Position numbers and translations under genes: made by a program. The notes below the pieces were generated by a model. It was not told where the DNA came from. It worked only from the letters and a program-made list of their open reading frames with translations, and did not search any database. From DATFVJ01 sp963826515 (lineage in GTDB: Bacteria > Actinomycetota > Actinomycetes > Streptosporangiales > Streptosporangiaceae): 64,000 nt of DNA. Numbering within the stretch: position 1 is the first letter of the stretch; the number at the start of each line of letters is the position of its first letter. The DNA is taken from NCBI GenBank assembly GCA_963826515.1, contig CAWGXI010000018.1, positions 124,001-188,000 of the forward strand. Reading direction: 5' to 3'. Shown here piece by piece: positions 57,873-64,000 of the stretch.

Positions 57873-59552
57873 TTACCGCTGCCTGCGGCTGCGTGATCGT
57901 GCCCCGATCAGGGCCAGGAAGCCTAGGCCCAGAAGCCCGGCCGCGACGAGTGCCGCCTGCAGCAGCGGCGCACCGGTGGTCGGGAGCTTCGGCGTCGGCC
58001 CGTAGTTCGGGCTAGTTGGGGAACCCGGGTACTTCGGAGAACCCGCGGACCCAGGGGAACCCGGGTACTTCGGAGAACCCGCGGACCCAGGGGAACCCGG
58101 GTACTTCGGAGAACTCGCGGACCCAGGGGAACCCGGGTACTTCGGAGAACTCGCGGACCCAGGGGAACCCGGGTACTTCGGAGAACTCGCGGACCCAGGG
58201 GAACCCGGGTACTTCGGAGAACCCGCGGACCCAGGGGAACCCGGGTACTTCGGAGAACCCGCAGACCCCGGAGAACCCGGAGAACTTGCCGAGCTGGGGG
58301 AGTTGTGGGAAGCGGGGGAGCTGGCGGAGTTCGGGTGGTCCGTAGCACCGTGATCGCAATTAGAGCCAGCGGAGCTTGGGCCCGCAGGCCCGGTGGAGCC
58401 TTCAGATCCGGCAGGACCCATCGAGCCGGTGGCGCCCGTCGAACCTGTGGTGCCCGTCGAGCCGGTGGAGGCCTCGGATCCGGTAGAGCCCATGGAACCT
58501 GCTGAGCCGGCGATGCACGGTGGTGTGGCGTTATGGCGGTGTGTGGCCGGGGCCGCTGGCGTGGCCGGCTTTTCCGCTGGCTTCTCCACAGTAGTGATCT
58601 TGGCCTCAGGCGTGCTGACCTTTGGCATCGGGCCATAGCACTTGACCACGCTGACCCGTGCGATTACGGGTGCCGTAGCACACCAGCACCGGGCGAGTGG
58701 TCCTGTGACCGCCGCCTTGACAGTCACCGATGCGCTGCGTCCCGCGTCGATCTTGGAGAACTCGCAGGAGGCCTTGTGGTGCGTGATCGTGCACGTACCG
58801 GTCTTCGAGGCCAGTGTCAGGCCCCTCATGCCTCCTGGGAGGGTCACCGACAGGTGGACCGAGCGGGCCGCATACGTACTCGGGTTCGCGACCGTCGCGG
58901 TGTAGCGCAAGATCTGCCCGGTGGTAGCGCTGTCCGGTCCGTTCAGCTGGACCTGCACGCCGTTCGTGGGCCCGGCGTGGTACCGCTCATTATGCCGTTG
59001 CAGCGAGTGGTGCGACCCCTTGATGGCGTGAAGCCGGTTGATGACCTGAAGCCGGACCGATGTCGTTGCGGCCCTGCCCGTGACGTCTGATCCCCGGGCG
59101 CTGCGATGGACCCTCCCTTGCCGCGCGGGCAGGTAGGGGGCGGCGGCGAAGGCCGCGGTCACCATGCCGGGCGCGGTGCCCAGGAGGGAATAGTCGATCT
59201 TCGTGGCTGTCCCGGGCTTGACACTGAACCGGCACTCGGACGTGGTTGTGCCGCGTTCGAATGCGCAGTGGCGGGCCAGCATGACCGCGAGCCTGTGGCT
59301 GGCCGCGGCGTTCTGCAATTGCAGGGTGAGGATTCCCTGCTGCGGTTGTCCCGTGTTGTTCCTGACGGTGACGGTCATAGGTATTTCGCGGCCGACGGGA
59401 ATTCTGGCCGACGCCGGCGTTACCGTCAGCGAGAAGACCGGGAACGCCCGGTGGGCGTGGTGCCCGGCGGTCGGCACTGCGGCCATCGCGAGTGCGGGTG
59501 CGGAGATGACCATGCCTGACACGGTCACCACCATGGTTAGAAGGCGGCGCAT
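57873..59552 (-). CDS. LPXTG-anchored surface protein with collagen-like and SPKYPG repeats
   Basis: A 559-residue exported protein. Residues 1-25 are a Sec signal peptide (MRRLLTMVVTVSGMVISAPA). Two beta-sandwich DUF11-like domains follow (about 35-170 and 200-305: VTPASARIPVGREIPMTVTV, GPDSATTGQILRYTATVANP, CTITHHKASCEFSKIDAG). Residues about 355-405 are collagen-like Gly-X-Y triplets (GSTGTTGSTGATGSMGPAG), then seven 12-residue units SPKYPGSPGSAG/S from a 36-bp repeat (58015-58270). The C-terminus has the sortase signal KLPTTG (523-527), a hydrophobic helix and a basic tail. It should be linked to peptidoglycan as a stalk or adhesin. No sortase gene is in the window. Confidence 0.9.
   Translation of the reverse strand: MRRLLTMVVTVSGMVISAPALAMAAVPTAGHHAHRAFPVFSLTVTPASARIPVGREIPMTVTVRNNTGQPQQGILTLQLQNAAASHRLAVMLARHCAFERGTTTSECRFSVKPGTATKIDYSLLGTAPGMVTAAFAAAPYLPARQGRVHRSARGSDVTGRAATTSVRLQVINRLHAIKGSHHSLQRHNERYHAGPTNGVQVQLNGPDSATTGQILRYTATVANPSTYAARSVHLSVTLPGGMRGLTLASKTGTCTITHHKASCEFSKIDAGRSASVTVKAAVTGPLARCWCATAPVIARVSVVKCYGPMPKVSTPEAKITTVEKPAEKPATPAAPATHRHNATPPCIAGSAGSMGSTGSEASTGSTGTTGSTGATGSMGPAGSEGSTGPAGPSSAGSNCDHGATDHPNSASSPASHNSPSSASSPGSPGSAGSPKYPGSPGSAGSPKYPGSPGSASSPKYPGSPGSASSPKYPGSPGSASSPKYPGSPGSAGSPKYPGSPGSAGSPKYPGSPTSPNYGPTPKLPTTGAPLLQAALVAAGLLGLGFLALIGARSRSRRQR
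58015..58272 (-). repeat. Seven 36-bp in-frame repeats in the LPXTG gene
   Basis: A 36-bp unit coding SPKYPGSPGSAG or SPKYPGSPGSAS repeats seven times with very few differences (Gly/Ser alternation at the last position). High identity suggests recent copy-number change; stalk length probably varies among strains. Confidence 0.95.
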
Positions 59553-60160
59553 GTATCCCCCGAATGACTTCAGAGCACGTTCAGGTAATTACATTGAGTG
59601 ACCAGCTTAGGGCCGCCGCGGTCGTCGGTACGGTATTTCGGCCTCCGGTGCGTCGCGGTGGCGGCGCCTGGCGCGGGCCCGCGCCAGAGTCGCGCCCGGC
59701 CCGAGACGGCCCGCGCAGAGTCGCGCCCGGGCAGCTGGCCCGCGTCAGAGTCGCGCCCGGCCCGGGTCGGCCCGCGTGGAAGTCGCGCCCGGCCCGAGGC
59801 GGCCCGAGGCGGCGGCTACGCGGCTTGGTCTGTGGCTACGACGTCGCCGGTGGACGTTGCTGTGCACGAACAGGTGGACAAGCACGATGCCGGGGGATAA
59901 CGGCTGGTGTCCCGTGGAAGGCGTGGCGGCGTGCTGTAGATGGCGAAAGAAACTTCACGTCGATTGGGGTAAAGCGCTTGTGCCGCAAGTGAAGAGGCAG
60001 TAGAACTGCTTTCACCGCTGGAAACGGGCACCATCCGGGGGAAGACCCCGGAACGCGGGGAGAGCTGGGAGACCGGTTTTTCCGGCGGGTGTGCGGCACC
60101 GGCGGGTCCCGCGTCACGCGCGGTGGCCGGGCGACCGGCATGCTGGCCCGCGGGACAGGG
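59553..60160. other. Gene-free region with GAGTCGCGCCCGGCC repeat
   Basis: Upstream of the LPXTG gene. At 59685-59805 five copies of AGAGTCGCGCCCGGCCCG-type units occur at 22-30 bp spacing. Beyond 59850 the sequence lacks family signals; CCGGGGGAAGACCCCGG (60038-60054) forms a small stem. No known structured RNA could be recognised although the region ends at a strong terminator-like hairpin, so an uncharacterised RNA is possible. Confidence 0.5.
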
Positions 60161-60195
60161 CGAGGCCCCTCCATCTCATACATGGAGGGGCCTCG
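60161..60195. terminator. Perfect 14-bp hairpin, terminator-like
   Basis: CGAGGCCCCTCCAT (60161-60174), loop CTCATAC, then ATGGAGGGGCCTCG (60182-60195) is a flawless stem, followed by TTCCTTTGG. It is the strongest terminator candidate in the window and could stop a transcript coming from the left (unknown RNA) or, with weaker tail, from the right. Confidence 0.75.
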
Positions 60196-60606
60196 TTCCT
60201 TTGGTACCCAACCCGAGACTGTTTCCGCACAACCACGTGCACCGCAACAGACTGGCCTGCGGCCGACGGAACCGCGACCGAAGATCTCGGGTTTCCTTGC
60301 CTGTTGTTCATTGTGCCTGACCGGCTATCAGCCCTACCGCATCGACACGCGGGCAATTCCGAGGGCGTGGCGTCGCGTCTGGCCGCCGCGCTCACCGCTG
60401 CGGGCGACCCGGCCATCTCCTCGGGCCGACCGGCTGGTATACCTCCAGGAGTACAGTTCGCCGGTCTCTATGCGGCGATGGCCGGCGGCCAGAGGTCTTG
60501 GTACCCAGGTGGGCGTTCCGTGGCGGTAAATCCGGGCCGGGACGGGGCGGCGCATCGCCTACATTGAGGCATCGGCCGGCGCCACGTGTACGACGAGGGG
60601 GCACAT
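60196..60606. other. Region with possible coding debris before the small secreted protein
   Basis: A plus-strand frame over 60290-60560 reads VASRLAAALTAAGDPAISSG and VQFAGLYAAMAGGQRSWYPG, which has protein-like composition but no start with a ribosome binding site and no family I recognise. The end of the region should hold the promoter of the next gene; GAGGGGG at 60594 is its ribosome binding site. Confidence 0.35.
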
Positions 60607-60978
60607 ATGAAGCGAGCGGTGATAGCTGCCGCCGCAGCCGTGGGCGTGATACTGGTAGTTGTGGTGGCGTTCACGCTCCGCCACTCCATCACGCCAGCCA
60701 GTCCGGTCACGCACGCCCGGGCCGTCGCCACCACGGCAACCCGAATGCACGCCGTGGACAGCGCCACGACCCTTAACAGCACGCCATCGGTGCCATGCGC
60801 CCTGACTAACAACGGCTTCGCCGTCGCTGGGAATCCGGGCGGGAACTCGGTGCCCGGGCGATGCACCGTCACCGTGGTCAGCACGTCAGGAAACGGCAAG
60901 ATCAAGCTGCATTGGCCAGGCGGGCATGGGACCCGGCCGGTGACCACGACGTACGTCCTTGGCGCGCCTGCGCGCTGA
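60607..60978 (+). CDS. Hypothetical secreted or membrane-anchored protein, 123 residues
   Basis: A basic lead MKR and a hydrophobic stretch AVIAAAAAVGVILVVVVAFTL (residues 4-24) form a signal anchor; the rest is extracytoplasmic: a Thr/Ala/His-rich spacer, then VPCALTNNGFAVAGNPGGNS, CTVTVVSTSGNGKIKLHWPG, a short beta domain with two cysteines (about residues 64 and 87) that may form a disulphide. No family recognised. ATG 60607 has CGAGGGGG eight bases before it; the ORF opens slightly earlier (60586) but without a site. It is monocistronic. Confidence 0.7.
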   Translation: MKRAVIAAAAAVGVILVVVVAFTLRHSITPASPVTHARAVATTATRMHAVDSATTLNSTPSVPCALTNNGFAVAGNPGGNSVPGRCTVTVVSTSGNGKIKLHWPGGHGTRPVTTTYVLGAPAR

Positions 60979-61104
60979 GCGCGTGTGCATGCCTTTGCGT
61001 CGTCCCTGGTGCGCCGGCGCCAGGCATGAACGCGCCAATGGCGCCAGGGCCCCCCGATAGCTCCACTAGCGGCTCCTCCAGAAGAAATAGGTCCTCGCCG
61101 GCCG

Positions 61105-61458
61105 CCGAGCCACCGAGGTCGAACCCGACCACGTTCCATGATCTGCCGGAGTCAGCGCGGCATGCCCTGATGAACGAGGCAGGGGCCATCGTGAACGAGC
61201 TCGTCGCTTCCGGCGAATGGGTTGGCGGCGAAGGGCTCGCCGACCCTGCCACCGCCGCGTCGGTACGGGTGCGCGACGGCGTCCCGGCCGTGACGGACGG
61301 TCCCTTCGCCGAGCCAAGGAACAGATCGTCGGGTACTGCATCGTCGATTGCGACAGCAAGAAGCGGGCCGTCGAGATCGCCACCCCGGTGGCCCGATGCG
61401 CGATTGTGGGGCATGGAGGTGCGACCCATGCTGAGCCCGGACGGGGCCGGGATGTGAT
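61105..61458 (+). pseudogene. YCII-domain (DGPF-type) protein with two frameshifts
   Basis: The frame reads NPTTFHDLPESARHALMNEA, ELVASGEWVGGEGLADPATA, VRVRDGVPAVTDGPFAE, the DGPF signature of the YCII-like family. After DGPFAE one base is missing; the next stretch, AKEQIVGYCIVDCDSKKRAV and EIATPVARCA, is in another frame, and a second change near 61412 returns to the first frame for MEVRPMLSPDGAGM. The usual N-terminus (MKYMLLIYS-type) is also missing. Intact relatives are small ferredoxin-fold proteins often encoded near ECF sigma factors; none is here. Confidence 0.8.
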
Positions 61459-61592
61459 CGCCCGCGCCAGGATCGAGGGCCGGAGGCGCTACCTCGCGTC
61501 GTCGGCCTTCCGCGTATCCGTCCCAGCTTGCCACAAGTGGATGATCTTCTTCACGAGCTCTCCTCGTCGCCCGGGATCCTGTTCTGGACTAC

Positions 61593-62333
61593 CTACTTGC
61601 GCGCCCAGGTGGCGTGCCAGTTCTTACCGCCGCTGAGAATGGAGACCTTGTCCCTGTTGCGGCCATGATGGTTGATCATGACGACCCTGGCCGGATGGAG
61701 GGTTCCGATAGCTGACCCGTCAACGGTGGTCCTGGTGAAGCTGACGGTGCCGAAATCCGTAAGTGGCTGGAGGCCACTGCTGGACGTGGGCGCTTCCACG
61801 ATCGCCTCTGCCGACGACCGCGCCGCACCGTTGCTGGTGGCGTGAACTGTGTGCGCCCACCCCTGGGTCACGTCGGCCAGCTGAAGGGTGTAGCTGCTGT
61901 TGCCGTTGTAGGTGACAGAACCAACGAAGTGATCGCCTGCCGCCACTGTCTGGGCGATCCTGATCGAGGGAGCAGGGAAGATCTCCGTCCAGGCGCTGTA
62001 CACGGGGCGACCGGCGTTGCACCCGACGGAACTGCCGGTTTGCTCGACGGTGTGGTTGCCGAAGCCGTCCAGGCCTACCCAGAAGCCGGCGGCGCGCGGC
62101 TCGACGTTGTGACAGGTCGCTGCCGGCTCCACCCAGTGCGCGGAAACGCTCCGGTAGGTGGTGCCGCTCGCCACGTAACCGCTCCAGTTGTGGCTCTTCA
62201 ATCCGTTCAGTCCGTAGCTGATCATGTGGCCGGACGACACGGGACCTGGTGCCGGTGCGTTAGCCGAGATCACGGGTACGAGGAGGGCTCCGGTCACCGC
62301 AAATATTGCGGTCATGACTGTTGTGATTTTCAT
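61593..62333 (-). CDS. G1-family (glutamic) endopeptidase, eqolisin
   Basis: A 246-residue secreted acid protease. Signal peptide about residues 1-25 (MKITTVMTAIFAVTGALLVP). The mature domain opens SHNWSGYVASGTTYRSVSAH WVEP, and the catalytic pair is visible as Gln98 in HTVEQTGSSVGC and Glu176 in RSSAEAIVEAPT, matching Gln53/Glu136 of scytalidoglutamic peptidase; FWVGLDGFG and TDFGTVSF are further family marks. The common SAEWIVE Trp is Ala here. No propeptide of the long type is seen. Such enzymes act at low pH, consistent with an acidic soil habitat (inference). An AT-richer leader (62334-62345) lies before ATG 62333. Confidence 0.88.
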   Translation of the reverse strand: MKITTVMTAIFAVTGALLVPVISANAPAPGPVSSGHMISYGLNGLKSHNWSGYVASGTTYRSVSAHWVEPAATCHNVEPRAAGFWVGLDGFGNHTVEQTGSSVGCNAGRPVYSAWTEIFPAPSIRIAQTVAAGDHFVGSVTYNGNSSYTLQLADVTQGWAHTVHATSNGAARSSAEAIVEAPTSSSGLQPLTDFGTVSFTRTTVDGSAIGTLHPARVVMINHHGRNRDKVSILSGGKNWHATWARK

Positions 62334-62785
62334 TTTGAGTCAGCTCCCGCTTAACTCCATTGGTGCCGGTCTTCAGCACGGACGGCCGTTTGCTCATTGA
62401 TGCCCCCTTAGCGGTTATCGTGGCCGCACGGTCGACCACCCAGGTGGCGCTGGAGCCAGCATTCAGGTCGGCAGGGCCCGAAATGACCTGCTGGCAGGCC
62501 GTCGTGGCCGGGCTCTGAATTATCAGCATTTATCCCCATTTCATTTTGAGGTCGGTTCAATAACGTTCAGCGTACGCCTGAAGAATGCAAGTTTAAACCG
62601 ACCTATCTCATTTCAGTGACTGAAATCGCGCTAGCCGCGCAGAATTCCTAGCTGGTGCCGCGTCAGGCAACGTTGCCCCGTTGTGGCGTGCCGCGCCGCC
62701 TGGATGGTGGTCTTGGGGGCGCGTCACGGTCAGGCTGTCTTGATGGCAGAACGAGTATGCGTACGCGAAATCGATGATTAAGAGG
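62334..62785. other. Region upstream of the eqolisin gene
   Basis: About 450 bp of lower GC than average. TTTTGAGGTCGGTTCAATAACGTT near 62545 and neighbouring AT-rich words may be promoter parts. A minus-strand frame 62260-62529 (LIIQSPATTACQQVISGPAD, DLNAGSSATWVVDRAA) overlaps the protease start in another frame; it lacks a ribosome binding site and I do not call it. Confidence 0.4.
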
Positions 62786-62786
62786 G

Positions 62787-63087
62787 GCAGCGGCTGCTGC
62801 GGATCATCCGCACAGGCACTAGGTGGTGGTGACCTGGCGCGGGCGCAGAGATGGCACTGCTGCCCGCGCAGGGCATGCCGGTGGCCAAGATCGCCGAGGT
62901 GACGCTCACCAGCGCGGACCGGGTCCGGGAGGTGATCCGCAACTTCAACGCCGACGGCTTGGACTCGCTCTACCCCAGGTACTCCGGCGGGCGGCCGAAG
63001 AGGTTCACCTTGTCCGAGCGCCGGGAGATCAAGAAGATCGCCAAGTCCAGGCCGGCCGAGCACGGTCTGCCGTTCTGCTTGTCATAG
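62787..63087 (+). pseudogene. IS630-type transposase N-terminal remnant
   Basis: LLRIIRTGT, then after a disturbed segment MALLPAQGMPVAKIAEVTLT, SADRVREVIRNFNADGLDSL, YPRYSGGRPKRFTLSERREI and KKIAKSRPAEHGLPF are the helix-turn-helix and linker of actinobacterial IS630 transposases. The DDE domain (normally another 230 residues) is absent; the frame ends LS-stop right after GLPFC. No inverted ends found. An eroded insertion. Confidence 0.85.
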
Positions 63088-63277
63088 AAGCCGTCACGTT
63101 CTGGGGACTGTGCCGGCAGTGCCGTCCGGAGGGAGGCTAACCGCGCGGGCACGCTCACCTGCTCGACCCGTGCTCGACCACGACCCTCTCGACGTCGCGC
63201 TGGACGCGGGCGATGTCGAGATCCTTCGGACTGAGGAAGTCCAGGCCGGCCGTTGCGGGCCGACCTGGACGTCATGA

Positions 63278-64000
63278 TCAGGCGAGGTCGAACCGGTCGA
63301 GGTTCATCACCTTGTCCCACGCCGCGACGAAGTCGTGCACGAACTTCTCCTTCGCGTCATCGCTCGCGTAGACCTCCGCGAGCGCGCGCAGCTCGGAGTT
63401 CGACCCGAAGACGAGGTCGGCACGGCTGCCGGTCCACTTGACCTCGCCCGTGGCGGCGTCGCGGCCCTCGAACGTGTCCTCGGACGTCGCCCGCCACGTC
63501 GTGCCCATATCGAGCAGGTTGACGAAGAAGTCGTTGGTCAGCGACCCGGGGGTCGTGGTGAAGACGCCGAGCGGCGCCTGCTGGTAGTTCGCGCCCAGGA
63601 CGCGGAGGCCGCCGACGAGGACCGTCATCTCGGGGGCGCTCAGGGTCAGCAGGTTCGCCCGGTCGATCAGCAGGTACTCGGCCGGCAGCCGGTTGCCCTT
63701 CCCGAGGTAGTTGCGGAACCCGTCGGCGGCCGGCTCGAGCACGGCGAACGACTCCACGTCGGTCTGCTTCTGCGACGTGTCCGCGCGGCTGGTCGTGGTT
63801 GTTGACCTCCCAGCCGTTCTGCGGCTCGGGCCGGATGCGCGCACCGTTGGCGCCGCCACGCTTGTCGCTGCCACGGAAGGACGAGGCCGACGCCCACGCG
63901 GTGGACACGAGCTGGGGCAACGGCAGGCCCGAGGCGAGGATCTGGCCCTTGAGGGCGGCGATGTCCTCTGCGTCGATGAGCTCGTGCGTCACCGCGGGGA
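63278..64000 (-). pseudogene. katG: katG (catalase-peroxidase) C-terminal part with internal deletion
   Basis: From the window edge the minus strand reads PAVTHELIDAEDIAALKGQI, LVSTAWASASSFRGSDKRGG and ANGARIRPEPQNGWEVNN, the start of the KatG C-terminal domain. It then jumps, with a frame change near 63795, to DTSQKQTDVESFAVLEPAAD, GFRNYLGKGNRLPAEYLLID, APEMTVLVGGLRVLGANYQQ and FVNLLDMGTTWRATSEDTFE to the natural stop (NLDRFDLA). About 70 residues (the LRKVIRTLEEIQ to VVLGGCAA region) are deleted. Because the C-terminal domain is needed for active-site architecture, the gene is probably dead. The haem-containing N-terminal domain lies beyond the window. Confidence 0.88.

Noticed and set aside
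62260..62529. Minus-strand 89-codon frame overlapping the eqolisin start
   Set aside because: Overlaps the signal peptide of the protease in another frame, no ribosome binding site; only its first half looks protein-like.
1..64000. tRNA or rRNA genes
   Set aside because: Scanned for TpsiC-loop words (GTTCGANTC type) with pairing arms; the few hits (for example near 12640, 17408 and 40681) have no cloverleaf.

Overview
The window is high-GC DNA (by eye near 70 %) with many GTG starts, stop-start overlaps of the GTGA/ATGA type and strong third-position G/C bias. Gene content points to a soil actinomycete: glnE beside a glnA-type synthetase, the NADPH:F420 reductase npdG, an LPXTG surface protein, a LysM/Rpf-like secreted protein and a G1 (glutamic) endopeptidase. 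The Streptosporangiales-Trebonia neighbourhood is my inference; no rRNA or tRNA gene was found to test it.

Layout. 1-2.96 kb: lipid kinase (cut by the window edge), a 33-codon remnant of an FAD-linked oxidase, a CBS-CBS-BON protein, CutA and an MpaB-type oxygenase. 2.96-11.7 kb: DeoR regulator, histidine phosphatase, PLP decarboxylase, ChrB-like protein, a glycerate kinase/allantoinase-like operon, an aldo/keto reductase and a DUF4232 lipoprotein. 12-18 kb: GC-rich minisatellites, a monooxygenase remnant, and a hexuronate operon (KDPG-aldolase-like, UxaA, fructuronate/tagaturonate reductase) whose first gene has its N-terminal part replaced by ten 15-bp repeats. 18.5-22.5 kb: two dead insertion sequences flanking a secreted HNH nuclease. 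22.7-28.2 kb: intact kdpDE on the minus strand and a decayed kdpDE copy on the plus strand, with no kdpFABC. 28-36 kb: VOC protein, broken membrane protein, lipase, an ABC exporter plus LolA-like protein operon, and map. 36-42 kb: TnpB remnant, two double-domain YbjQ-like proteins, npdG, panB. 42-48 kb: MFS/TetR pair, wrecks of an ABC permease and a two-component system, and nadE. 48-57.7 kb: LysM protein, SMP-30 lactonase, glnA (frameshifted as read), transposase debris and glnE. 57.7-64 kb: LPXTG collagen-like protein, small secreted proteins, eqolisin protease, IS630 debris and a deleted katG.

The housekeeping backbone (map, panB, nadE, glnA, glnE) follows a familiar actinobacterial gene neighbourhood. 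Between these genes lie islands of decay: at least a dozen frameshifted or internally deleted genes, remnants of five transposons, and an unusual number of short tandem repeats, both intergenic and inside reading frames (eda, kdpD, kdpE copy, glnE, the lactonase, the DUF4232 protein, the LPXTG protein).

Most noteworthy: a 68-nt palindromic element present twice (12184 and 39507), each time beside a GC-rich minisatellite; a pair of small CxC/GH/C 'YxPPH' proteins (48086 intact, 53791 broken); repeat-driven remodelling of enzyme N-termini and linkers; an allantoinase-like enzyme lacking its metal-ligand Asp; and an insertion sequence that duplicated the ribosome binding site of the gene it hit. 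I found no CRISPR array, prophage or complete defence system.
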